From Erythrophleum ivorense (taxonomy: Eukaryota > Streptophyta > Magnoliopsida > Fabales > Fabaceae): a DNA stretch of 64,000 nucleotides. The stretch is taken from NCBI GenBank assembly GCA_026724425.1, contig JAIUCV010000354.1, positions 496,001 through 560,000 on the forward strand, given 5' to 3'. Both the position numbers and the translations under genes were made by a program. Position 1 is the first letter of the stretch; every line of letters begins with the position of its first letter. The notes below the pieces were generated by a model. It saw nothing but the letters and a program-made list of their open reading frames with translations. It had not been told where the DNA came from and did no database searches. Of this stretch, positions 20,902 to 31,189 are shown one piece after another.

Positions 20902-22277
20902 TGATGTCTCTGTATTTTGCATCATTTAGGAGCACATTCCATCTAGTTTCACCCCCATATTAGCTCATATCTTTAGCATTTTAGTGTAAATCTCTTGCAT
21001 TGTACAAACACATGGCATTTAGGACTTGCATTGCATTAGTTGTGTATTTGGGAGTTGTACCAGGTGTTTTGGAGCTGAAGAGGGGGAAATGGAGTGAAGA
21101 TGAAAAAGGAGTGAAGTCTGGGCGCAAACAGGATGAGAAACAGGATGAGAAACAGGTTGAGAACCTGTTTGCCGACGGAAAGCTGAGCATTGACCAAAAG
21201 AAGGGAGTTGACCCGCGTTTTACCTGATCTGTTTTGAGCTGTGCGAATTGGGAAGGAAGAAGGGTCAACTTAAATGAGTTGACTGAGGTTTCCCTTTGTA
21301 CCTGACTATAAAATCCCTTAAACCTAATTTCTTTGCATCTTATCTTGTAATCTCTTGGAGAAAATAGATCTAAACTTTCCTCTTTGAGAATCTTCTTTGT
21401 ATTTACAATTTGCTTTGGATTTTAATCAAGTTTATCTTATTTCCTTTTGCAATAATCTCATCTTAGCTTAATCTCTCTTCCTTTACACTTGCTATTCACG
21501 ATTGGGTATCTCTTCCTACATAGGATTTGGTGTTCTTGATATGAATAGTGAGTGAGCATCTTGGGTCTTGAGGGATGAGATAGATTAGAAGAAATTGGGG
21601 TTTGATTGAGTGTCTAGAGGGTTTTAATCCTTCCATAAGGTCCTTCTTTGCTGGGTTTGCTTAAGGCTAGACCTTCTTTGATCACTTAGATCTAGATCCA
21701 AGGCTTTTCTCACCACGGGAGTGGGTGAAAAGCTGGACCGACCAGCAAAGAGATGGGCTTGTCCTTCACACGGGAGTGGTTGTTTGGAGAGCTCATCGGA
21801 CTAAGGGAGTTGGCGTTTAAGGCTGGCTTGCGTCGTCCAGCTAACGGGAGTTAGATCCTTGGGCTGGCGCTAGCTTAGGGGTTCTCACCACGGGAGTGGG
21901 CTAACCTTTCTCCTTGAACTCCCTTCCTAGGACTTAGCTCTAGTTGAGTTTCTAGACATTTTATTGACCCCTAAGATCTTGTAATCGATCGTCTCATCCC
22001 AAGACTCTCTTTTATCTTCGAAGTTTACATCTTTCATTTGGTCAAACGTTTATTGCATCTTGTTTCTTGAATTGCATTCATTCTAGATTACATTTACGGT
22101 TTTTATTGCATTTAAGTTTATGTTCTAAGTTCACTTGTTACATTTAAAACCATTGCTCTTGACTTGATCATTTCTTGCATTCGAAATTGTTTTCAACTAG
22201 CTCCATTATGGATTGACTCTCAAGACCACAATGACATGAGTGGGATTGTTAATTGAACACGCAAAAATCCTGTTTCA
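20902..22277 (+). repeat. Athila 3' LTR
   Basis: 1376 bp, ending CCTGTTTCA. It has two instead of three copies of the 12-bp AGGATGAGAAAC unit and about three substitutions against the 5' LTR. CCCCT follows at 22278-22282. Confidence 0.92.
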
Positions 22278-22282
22278 CCCCT

Positions 22283-23701
22283 CCCCTGAACCGTGATACC
22301 GCCCCCCGTTAAGATACCATAACCACCTGTGTTGGTGGTGGTTATCCCATGCTCCGCGGCCCAGCGCCCCGACAGGAATTTGTGGGTTGCCCCGCTATCA
22401 ATTAATACCACCAACTCGTGGCCCTTGATCGATCCCTTGAGCTTGATCGTGTGTGGGGACGAGATGCCCACCAGGGAATTAAGCGACAGCTCTGCCATCT
22501 CTGTCACGGCCTGCGCTGTGGTATCAGTCTCCAATTGGTCCTCCTCCGTCCACTCGATCTCGTTGCCGTCCTCAAGGATGACGAGTAATCGCAACTCCTT
22601 ATTCGGACACAGGTGTTTCGAGAGGAAACGCTCCGGACACCAGAAGCACAGTCCATCCGCCCGACGCTTCGCCATCTCCGCTGCGGTCAACTTAATCGGT
22701 GCCGTTTTTGGTCTATTCCCGGCCGGATTTGGATGACGACCCTCAGACTTGCTCGGCGCAGAAGTATTCGAAAAGGTGTTTCCCGTCTTGGGCTTCACTA
22801 CACTGGGCCCGACCCCTTGCTGAGCCCCCGATAATGCTGTTGGGCCCGTGGAACGATTCAGGCCCAAACGGAAATGCCATTGAGAACCCCCGCTTGTGTA
22901 ATCCGGTGATTCATCCGGCGAACTCACCCACTCCTCTGCTAACTTTGCCACGCTCATCATCCGCTCCAAATTCCGGGGACCCATCATCTTCACCCCCGTA
23001 CGAATCTTGGGTCGCAACCCGATCTTGAACGCCATCTCTAGCACTGTTTCCGACAGCTCTGGTGCATTGGTCGCCAACGAGATAAAATCCCGACAATACT
23101 CCTTCACCGACCCCTCCTGGCGCAAGGTGAGAAGGCGTTCGCCGGCGCTCGTGTCCTGATCCACCGCGAATTGCTCCAGCACCCGGTGTTTCATCTGGTC
23201 CCATGTAACGAAGGGGTTGCGATCGCGCTCCCAACGGTACCATAGTAACGCCTCGTCGTTGAAGCACATCCTCACCGCCTGAAGTTTCTCCGCCTCTGAT
23301 AGATCTCCCAGTTCGAAATACTGTTCCACCCTTAGCACCCAGTTCTCGGCGTTTTCGCCGTCGAACTGAGGAATCTCCATTCTCCTCATCAGTGGTTCGT
23401 TTCGTGGTTCCGGAGGCTTCTTCTCCTTCCGAAGCAATGACGTCACCTCCGTGTGTGGTCCCTGACGTGCCGGCGTGTCCTCGACGACCTCCACATCCGC
23501 CGCGATCCCCATCCGAACACCCGATCCTGTCACCTCTACCTCCTCGGCCGAGATGTTGAGTTTCTGGGCCATGATTCCCAAAAGCCCCATGATTCCCTCC
23601 ATATTACGTTCGAGAGTCGCGAGTCGGTGGTGGTCCTTCGGCGCCGTCTCACCCGATCCAACTCCTCCGAACGTTTCCTCCGTACTCGTCTTGCCTTCCA
23701 T
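22283..23701 (-). CDS. Chromovirus Gag and start of protease (cut by Athila)
   Basis: From the ATG at 23699-23701, about 470 residues are open on the minus strand before Athila interrupts the frame. The capsid-like core has MEIPQFDGENAENWVLRVEQ, FNDEALLWYRWE and LRQEGSVKEYCRDF. A degenerate zinc knuckle reads CFWCPERFLSKHLCP. The protease begins with VVLIDSGATHKFLS, which holds the catalytic Asp, and stops abruptly at the Athila junction; its remainder lies at 11236 and below. The frame itself has no internal stop. Gag would form the virus-like particle in the cytoplasm. Confidence 0.85.
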
Positions 23702-23719
23702 ACTTCCCGTTCACGCACT

Positions 23720-23731
23720 GCTCTGATACCA
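23720..23731 (-). other. Chromovirus primer-binding site (tRNA-iMet)
   Basis: The minus strand reads TGGTATCAGAGC four bases inside the right-hand LTR. This is the standard complement of plant initiator tRNA-Met and fixes the minus orientation of the element. Confidence 0.85.
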
Positions 23732-23735
23732 AGTT

Positions 23736-24086
23736 TGTTACGATTAGAGATGTAACTATCCGATACAAAGAGGATAAACAGAAAAGGACTCTTGATATTA
23801 TAAAGATAACGATCCAAACAAACAGAGAGACTTAATTCGGGAGTTCTCTCACCTCCCCTACAATTTGTGATCAATTCCTCGATGGGGAAGACGTAACAAC
23901 CTCTACCCCTATATAGATGAGCTAACACGCCTTCTTACTTGGGGTGTTCCATACGCCTTCTGTCATGCGTGATCATTCCCTACCTGAGCTACGTGGGTCT
24001 TGCTTGTGGGCTTTCTTTTCTCTTGGGCCTTTGTCCTTCGGTGATAAACGTGTTTGATAGGCGGTCGCGAGGCCTCAAAGGTATCA
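23736..24086 (-). repeat. Chromovirus 5' LTR
   Basis: 351 bp, TGTTACGATT to GGTATCA on the plus strand, about two mismatches with the partner at 7778-8128. GTCAT follows at 24087-24091. Confidence 0.93.
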
Positions 24087-24127
24087 GTCATCAGCACCGC
24101 TTTTGAGCAGCCAAAGGTATTCTATTA
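24087..24127 (+). pseudogene. Remainder of a host first exon split by the chromovirus
   Basis: Before insertion the sequence ran from ATGTCAT (7771-7777) straight into CAGCACCGCTTTTGAGCAGC and then CAAAG followed by GTATTC, a plausible splice donor at 24128. This would be a short first coding exon starting MSSAPLL downstream of a CT-rich leader. The insertion falls in the third codon. Between about 24259 and 24345 the plus strand reads in one frame CYGRVDLLLDVKTLGDRKL, then a stop, then KLKDFHNLLNIFFL, which may be a decayed later exon. The gene is not recognised and no full model could be built. Confidence 0.35.
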
Positions 24128-25519
24128 TGTTAATTTTCATTAAGGCTTGCTAAGTGATTCATTTACCTTGGTGTGTGTTTTTCTCTCTCACTGATTGCAG
24201 TATTTAGTTAGCTATTTATGGGTTCGTAATGTGATTGATGATTTTTCTGTTTTGTTTGTGCGATAGATTCTTGTTATGGAAGAGTGGATCTATTGTTGGA
24301 TGTTAAGACTCTTGGTGACAGAAAACTGTGAAAGCTTAAAGATTTCCATAACCTGCTCAATATATTCTTCCTCAATAATCCTCAGTTGACGCTTCTGGTT
24401 TGACGTTACTGAAGCTGATATGCTTCCTCAGGTTTTCAAGATGAATATAGACTTCAGTTTTTTGAAAATTGAAGTTTAATCTTCTTAGATTAATATTTCC
24501 ATATAAATACATCTAATTATCATTTTCTGTGTGTCAGGATGTATGATAATTCATCCGGTTCAGTTGGTGATTGACATGGAGGTGGATCTTTATCTCAGAT
24601 CTCTATCCTTCTTCCTCCAACAACTCTTCTCCTCTCTGCGACATCTTTCAGGCCTGTTTTTAATTTATGTTCATGATTTTAGGGCATGGGTTTTGTCTAT
24701 TTTCATTGATAATCGATTTCCCGATCAAAAATTGAGGTTTCGAGTTTTTTTTTTTCACAGGGTTTAAGCTCTCTGCAACTTCTTTTGTTTACAAACCAAC
24801 TTAACATTCTCTTATGAGTTTGGTTTCTCTGTAGCAAAGCTATTTATAGTTTAAGAATGCCATCCGATATCATTCTCTTAAGAATTTGATATATTTATAG
24901 TTTAAGTTTGTTGGTGAAGGATGACTTGTTGTCTGAAAATTTCTCTTATAACACTGATCTTGATGTGTCTAAGTGTGTCATTTTTAATAGTATTGATTTT
25001 CTCACATGTTCTTTTAGTAATTTGTTTTGGTGTGATCATTTCTCGATAACTGTAGTATCAACATTCCCTCTTTGTTCATTAATCATGAGAAATTATGCTA
25101 TTACGCAGTCTGCGTTTGTTTCTCTTTTTATTTGCTTTAGCCATGTGTTAAATTTCCTCATTTCTTTTGAGCCATGTATTTGCTCCCCCAAGTTTGTTAA
25201 CATGCTTACATTGGTCGGGTAAAATCAATAATTCAAAGGTATGTATCACTGCATCGTTCTTTTTCCTTTGCTTCTGCCTATGTGTCATCATTAGAGCCTT
25301 GGCACAACCAAATTCATGTTTATTATATAGTTTGTGATTTCACTCTTACGATTGGGCATATAGAGAACTCCATGTTAGCATATTTTCTTAAGATAGAGAG
25401 AAATGTATATTAAATTCATCCTCTTATCTACTCTCTTCACAAAGCTATAGCTTCAAAAATTGTTAAAAAAACAATACCACGTGGGTAACTTATCTAGTAC
25501 TAAGTAAAGTAGTTACTTT
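24128..25519. other. AT-rich host DNA
   Basis: Apart from the possible decayed exon at 24259-24460, only short open frames in AT-rich DNA are seen. No tRNA, repeat array or transposon end was recognised. Confidence 0.4.
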
Positions 25520-25923
25520 ATCTTTTCTCAGCTTCCATTTGAGCTCTTATAGCTGCTTTTGCTTTAGATATCCGCCAGTTTCTATTTCCTTTCCATGGCT
25601 TGTTTGGCTTTCGCAATCTCTTCTTGCCTTCTCATCTCTTTAAGCGTAGCTTCATCAACTTTTAACTCTTCCTTTTCCGTTTTTTTCCAAGTCCACATAC
25701 TTCATCATCATCATTAGCCTCTTTTGCTTTTCCATTATCTCTAGCTTTGTTTCCAGAAACTGGATCCTCCTTAGGCTGTTCTGTTCTAGCTTCAGGCACA
25801 ACCTCTGGAGCAATCAGAGGCTTCTCTTCAGGGCTCTCATACGTCCATCTAGGCTTAGCTCCCTGGCATCAAGTGACGGCAAGAATCTCTTTCCATAATC
25901 TTATCTGAAATTCTTGTCACTGC
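25520..25923 (-). pseudogene. Proton pump interactor (PPI)-like fragment, cut by Tat
   Basis: On the minus strand the exon starts at about 37361 (after TTTTTTACAG), reads DEKFMSLWCSDKNFR to a stop and on through KRFLPSLDARELSLDGRMR, is interrupted by the Tat element between 37320 and 25923, then shifts frame into EEKPLIAPEVVPEA and an acidic DNGKAKEANDDDE stretch. A basic coiled-coil end follows (EMRRQEEIAKAKQAMERK, then KAAIRAQMEAEK). This order is that of the C-terminal half of PPI-family proteins, which bind the plasma-membrane H+-ATPase. Stops and frameshifts show it is not functional. Earlier exons are absent to the right of 37361. Confidence 0.6.
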
Positions 25924-26406
25924 TGTTGATTCCAGAAATAGCACACGTTAGTATGACGGGATATTTCGGATGGGAGACTTGGGAAGCTTTGGATTAATTA
26001 CTCTAAAAGAGGATTGGATACAAGAGATCGTCTCGTCAAACAAGTCTTGACGAGACGTAGTGCGAATAACAAGAGAAAAGGAGAAAAGATGAGCGAATTG
26101 CTTTAGGGTTTTTAGGGCTGCGTCGCTTGGTCTTCAGGGAATGAAGACCTCTCCTTATATAGTTGAGTTAAGGCGATTCTCTTCTGAATATTCTCCTCTT
26201 GATCGTAAAGAAAAACTTCTTCTTCTCTTGATTTCTTTCCTTTCTTCGAATGGCGGCTGCTTCTTTTTCCTTTTTGCTTAAGGTATTGCCTTCCTCCTCA
26301 AGGCTTTCCATTTCTGTAAGGAGGCTAGGGCTTAAGACAGGCTGGGCCTTGGTTCTGTTAATCATTGCGACGGGCTCGGGGAAATGTGCTCATTTCACCT
26401 CTAACA
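25924..26406 (-). repeat. Tat 3' LTR
   Basis: 483 bp, TGTTGATTCC to CTCTAACA on the plus strand. A single TATATAG near 26156 is a candidate promoter box for the minus strand. Open frames in it are chance. Confidence 0.93.
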
Positions 26407-26424
26407 ATAAGTCCCCCCCCCCCA
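26407..26424 (-). other. Tat polypurine tract
   Basis: ATAAGT followed by eleven C and AG; on the element strand this is a G-run ending ACTTAT directly before the LTR. The same arrangement precedes the LTR at 61358. Confidence 0.8.
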
Positions 26425-27241
26425 GTATGGCGAGTCAAATGCAATTTGATCTCGGCGAACTTCATGAATGGGAGTTGACCTCGAGAGTCATTAATAACAG
26501 CACAAGGCGCCAGTGCTAGTTCGTCTTAGGTGCGATTGACTTTAGATTCGTACCGCCTCGTTAAAACCTTGATATGGAAAAACCCGGTTTGGGATAAAAA
26601 CCATAGGAAGGGAAAAGAGTACGTTGACGTCATCTTGTCCGCGAAAGAATATGCATTTCGATGATTGTTTTTGACATCAGCTCGTCAAAAAGGATCAACC
26701 ATCTATAACGGTCTCATTCGAGTCAGCTCATCGAAGAGAATGACCGTTCATCCTCATTTTAACGTCAGCTCGTCAAAAGAAGGAGCTATACCGCTTGGCA
26801 GGCGGTTCGTCAGGAGTGGGATTGCCACGTCATCAATGCACATCTTATTAAAATTGCTAAAGTGGTTCGGCGGTTGAGATTTTGCAAAAAAGGCCCAAGT
26901 CCCGTTAGGTTTTTCCAAGCGGGAAAAAGGAAGGGAAGTTTTTTCCTTGGGAGTCGGGAAACTTCTCTTAAAGGGACTGTTCGGATTTCTCCTCCACATT
27001 AATTCCTTTTTTGCCTGCTCACTGCCTTCAACCGCTCTGAAAAAGAAAAGGTAATTTCCTTCTTCCATCTCGAATCCGAGTTGCATTGCTCGATTAGACC
27101 GATAGGTTTTGCGTAATTGTTATAGATTTGCTTGATCCTTGACTTGAAATCCTTTCTCTCCTCGCCTCGATTCTTCCTCTTCGTCAGAATTTTTAGGGTT
27201 TCTCGTCAAATCTTGGCTATTCGTCTTCTGATTCTCGTCTG
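26425..27241. other. Tat 3' untranslated region
   Basis: It includes a block (about 26425-26650) whose complement recurs at about 61105-61340, so it is conserved between Tat copies. Repeated TCAGCTCGTCAAAA-type motifs at 26675-26785 are dispersed forms of the TTGACGAGC unit arrayed at 60746. It probably also carries the promoter and leader of the antisense gene. Confidence 0.6.
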
Positions 27242-30023
27242 ATGGATCCGTCGGACCGAAAAGGGAAAGGGAAAGCCATAGCGCGGGACGACGATGATGT
27301 CCCGCTTTCAAATCTAATCCCGGGCTTTCTCGGTGATGCGGTCCGAGCGAGCCGAATCCTGGAGAGTCGTCGTAGGGCGGCGACAGCGGAAAGGCCGGAT
27401 TCCACGGCTAAGGACCCTTCTTCGGGGATCCGTGCTGATTTCGATGCTCCGTCCTTGCGGGATGGGGATAGTGAGAGTTCCGGGTATCGCGATGAGATCC
27501 CGGAGAATGACTCGGACGCGGATTCCGAGGTAGGACTGGAGGAAGTGCCGCCTCCGGATGACATCGAACTCGAGGGTCTTCCGTCAGTCGTCGAGATGCC
27601 TTGGCGCACTCCGGCGACTTCCTTGACCGCCGATGGTCGATCTTGGATTGACGAAGGGATCGTCACGGCACTTAGGTCGAGATGCTCAATCCCTGATGTC
27701 GTGGAGATCCGGATTCCTTCTGCCGAGCAAAGGCCTTTCGATGCTCCGCCGGGATGGTTTTGCGCTTATGAGTGCTGGTTCACGGAATTTGGGGTACGGT
27801 TTCCCATCTTCCATCATCTGCTGGATTACGCTTATCAGCGTGGCATCCCCATGAGTCAGCTGACTCATGGCGTGGTCCGGCATATGGTTTTTACTGAGGC
27901 CTTGGCCAATCATCTCGGGATCGCCTTCGACCGAGAGCTCTTCGAGCGCCTTACTGACTTTCGTGCTAGTGCGAAGGAGGAGCGGTTCAGACGATTCTGT
28001 ACCACGATGAAGCACGGCATCGTTTACGGCGCCCACAAGGACAAGATTCACCACTGGAAGCACTATTACTTCTATGTCAAAAAAAGTGCTGCGTCGATCG
28101 GGGATTTTAACCCCGACCATGTCTTGACGGGATGGGTCGATGAGGCTGGTAGATTGCTTGTAGATTTCGCCGCGTCATAGATTGAGTTTAGCCTTGGTAT
28201 GCTAACCTTTTGCTTTTGCTTGTTTTGCAGAGAGGGTCGTGCCGAAACCAACGTCTTCCGCGTTCCAGAAGAAGTGCGAGCTTTTGCGAGATCGAAGCAG
28301 AATCATCTGGGCCGACTTTGCTGCTAAATCCGAGGAGCGGAGGAAGAGGAAGAGAGAAGGAAGGGTCAAGCCCGCTTCTACTCCAGCGACTGGTGAGATC
28401 TCAATCACTTTTTGGTTCAGGTTTTGTGTTACGACTATGCTCGTCGTTGATCCTTGCTTGGTCTTTTGCAGCTAAATCATCCCGTCAAACCAAGAAGATG
28501 GGGCTTAAGAAGAGGACTCCCGTGTCTGCTGATGACGCCATTCTGATCCCGGACTTAAGAAGAGGACTCCCGTGTCTGCTGATGACGCCATTCTGATCCC
28601 GGACTCTCCTCCGAGGGAGAAGAAGACCGACTCGGCTGCCGAGTCAGGCGGACCGGCCAAGCGTCCGGCTTCCTCGATTGCGTCGAGGACGAAGTAAGTT
28701 TTCTTACTGAGAGCTTGTTTTTCATCGTAGTTTCGGTATGTGCCGCTGATATGCTATCATTTCTGCAGGGCTTCGAAGAGGGCCAAGATCGAGAGAGAGA
28801 GAAAGGTCAAGGAGAGGTCGTCGGCTGCCGAGATGACACCTGAAGTCGTGCTTGACGAGGGAGATGTTCCTCCTGGTGGCGATGACCCATCTCGTCGAGA
28901 CGATGGTGACGAGGTCGGCGAGGATCCGTCTCGTCAGTCAGGTGACGACGATCTTGGTGAGGATCCGTCTGAGCTGCCGAGAGGCCCTTCCAGTGTCGGC
29001 GCGGGCTCGTCAGGCCCTAAGGTCGAGCCTGCTGACTCTGAGGTCCCGGACCCGGATGCGGTCGCAGTTGTCTGGTCAGGGGGCTCTCCTCTTATGCTCA
29101 ACAAGAAGTTCTGCGCCGAGCTGGTTTGGAGCTGCAAATCTAAACCTCACTGGGGGGTTCCGCTCAAGAAGATCGAGCTGAAGGGCGATGTTGTCGATGT
29201 TTCTTTGGACCTCGTCAATGCTGCCGGGAAGTTCTCTTCAGTTGTCCAGCAATACGACACCATGCTAAAGGCGGCTCGGGAGGAAATCGCCAAACTGCAG
29301 AGCGAGCGATCTAAGGGTCCGAGGTTTGAGTTCCTTGAGAGAGAGAAGGCTGATCTTGAGAGGAAGGTCGGCGTCCTAAATGGCGAGATCCTGAAGGCGG
29401 CTGGCCTTCAGGATGAGGTGGTCAAGTTGCGCGCCCAAGTTGCAGAGCTCGAAGAGAGGTCCCGCCGAGACGCGGAAAATGCTGCGGCTGAGGCTTCCCG
29501 TCTTCGACAGTCCCGCCAGAAGCAGGCTGAGTATGTCGCCACTCGTGTCTACGACGACATGCGGGACTGGTATGCTCCTCGTTTAGATCGTCTCGGCAAG
29601 TTCGTTGCGCAGCGTGATGAGGTGGAAAAGGCAGTGGTCAAGATTGCGGTTGACGAAGCGTTGCTCGATTACGTGCGGCGGACGAGAGGTGTCTCTCAGG
29701 ATCTTGACCTCGTTATTGCGAAGCTGGAGGCTAAAGTCAAGGAGAGCAGAGCTGGCGGGGACTCGATCGACGAGGTTGAAATCGGAGCGGACGACTATGC
29801 AGCGCCACACAGGTTAAGTTGCCTCTTTGATCTTGCCGATTTCTACTTTGATAACACTTGGGTTACACCGAAGGGTTTTAATCAATTTGGTACGATGTAT
29901 AATACTCTCAGACCCAATCTTGCCGAGCTTATAATTGGTGGATCGCCGACGAGAGAGAGTTCGGGAGCGGCCAGTGCTGAAGCCGGGACGAAACCGGGTC
30001 TGGATGCTTCTGAGGCCGTTTAG
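27242..30023 (+). pseudogene. Tat antisense gene (aORF), multi-exon, with a 50-bp duplication
   Basis: Plus-strand coding opposite to gag-pol. Exons that fit are 27242-28148, 28231-28392, 28472-28693 and 28769-30023, all GT-AG and phase-consistent. Exon 1 (MDPSDRKGKGK) has an acidic Ser-rich N-terminus and then the plant 'putative gypsy type transposon' domain (WFCAYECWFTEFGVRFP, LTHGVVRHMVF, HHWKHYYFYVK). Exon 2 is basic. Exon 4 has an acidic segment, then a long coiled coil (about 29250-29800). Exon 3 has a tandem 50-bp duplication (28504-28553 and 28554-28603) that shifts the frame to a stop, so this copy cannot give the full product. Its function is unknown; a DNA-binding or host-interaction role is speculation. 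Confidence 0.75.
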
Positions 30024-31134
30024 GACTTCGCCTCTATTCTCTCCCTTTTCTGCTTTTTAAGAACTCTTCTTTTTATTAGTCGCGGCGATTCATGCCGATG
30101 TAACAACATTGCCCGGGAGGGTTTTAATCCGTATGCTTTTCAGGATTTAAAACTTAAGTATTTGCTTTACTTCCTCGTTCATCGTTTTGCTTTGTGCGAG
30201 ATGAATATCGCGAATATAGTTGATGATTTCGTGCTTTTTGAAACATCCTGCTTTTAATCTATACCCTTTAATGAGGTGCACTGTGTTGTCAATCTAGCGG
30301 AATGATCCAAGCGTCTAACCGTCGTTAGACAAGTGGTTCAACGTGCCGAGACAACTTGGCATGCTCAAGTTTTGTCGTGACGAGATGCTTCTCGCTATGA
30401 CAATGCTATGCATCTGACGAGATGCGAAGTCACGCAGTTTGTCAGAATTCTCGTTTTTAAGAGACACCGATCCGTGCTTGTTGGATCTGTTTGCGGTGGC
30501 GCTTTTTAGGCCGGTAACAGGAACCGAAGTCTAGAAATTCGAATTACTCCTACGCCGCTAAGTCGAATATGATTAACAAGGTAGCGATTTTTGCTTGCCC
30601 ATATGGCTTAGGGTCGTGCGAGATATGCGTGCTCTCGACTTGTAGTGCGTCATTCTCGAAGAATGGGGGATGATCAGTCCACTGGGTGCGATTGTGCGGT
30701 CGACCGTTTGGCCAGAACGTCGACACTACTCTTTTATGCGTGCGCTTCAGAGTAGCTTTGAGACTCTCTTTTTTTGCCGAGCTCATAAACTAGGACTCGT
30801 TATACTGCCGAGTTCCAGAGGCTTTGAGACTCATTAATTTACCGAGTACTAAAGGGATTTTATGACTCTGATTTTGCCGAGTTCACTAGGCACACCAAAA
30901 CATCTGTTTTTGACCTAGGTCAATCAGGAAATTCTTGCTTGGGTTTTTCTGCCGAGATGGAATGTTTCTCAAGGATTCAGAAAAAGATGCATGCATACAA
31001 GCGAATTAATAAAATAAAAAAGCTTTTTTATTTTTATTAAGTTATAGCTGCGCCTTGGTGAAAAGGCTGCCTACGTACCCGTGCCGGGATCAAGCCATTC
31101 GTAGTTCGTTACAAGTGTCCACGTAGTGGACATG

Positions 31135-31168
<34 letters not shown>

Positions 31169-31189
31169 ACGAGACGCGAAGCTACGCGT
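30024..31189. other. Tat region between antisense gene and pol end
   Basis: No coding region is supported. Short motifs of the form TTTGCCGAG or CTGCCGAG recur between 30770 and 30960. A run of about 28 T lies at 31138-31166, just past the pol stop on the element strand. Confidence 0.5.

Larger units (their letters stand above)
11242..22277 (+). mobile_element. Athila-lineage Ty3/gypsy retrotransposon
   Basis: LTRs at 11242-12629 (1388 bp) and 20902-22277 (1376 bp) differ by about three substitutions and one copy of a 12-bp repeat. CCCCT flanks both sides (11237-11241 and 22278-22282). A primer site beginning TGGCGCCGTTGCC (tRNA-Asp type) follows the left LTR, and TTGGGGGAAGT precedes the right one. 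A large gag-protease frame and a pol frame follow, then 2.3 kb with no env-like gene. The LTR length, the DLGAS protease signature and the primer site fit Athila. It sits in the protease gene of the chromovirus, so it is the younger insertion. Confidence 0.93.
7778..24086 (-). mobile_element. Ty3/gypsy chromovirus, interrupted by an Athila element
   Basis: Two 351-bp LTRs (7778-8128 and 23736-24086) differ at about two sites and are flanked by GTCAT at 7773-7777 and 24087-24091. The primer site TGGTATCAGAGC (minus strand, 23720-23731) matches initiator tRNA-Met, and a long C-run beside the left LTR is the polypurine tract of the minus strand. Order on the minus strand is gag, protease, RT, RNase H, integrase, chromodomain, so this is a chromovirus of Metaviridae; the lineage (Reina or Tekay-like) is not fixed. 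An Athila element split the protease at 11241/22278. Removing it leaves about 5.3 kb. Coding is now broken in many places. Confidence 0.92.

Noticed and set aside
23720..23731. tRNA-Met-like match
   Set aside because: It is a primer-binding site beside an LTR; no tRNA cloverleaf around it. The same holds for the sites at 12633 and 36816.
26168..26365. Small open frame repeated at 37081-37278
   Set aside because: Lies within the two Tat LTRs and is present only because the LTRs are duplicates.
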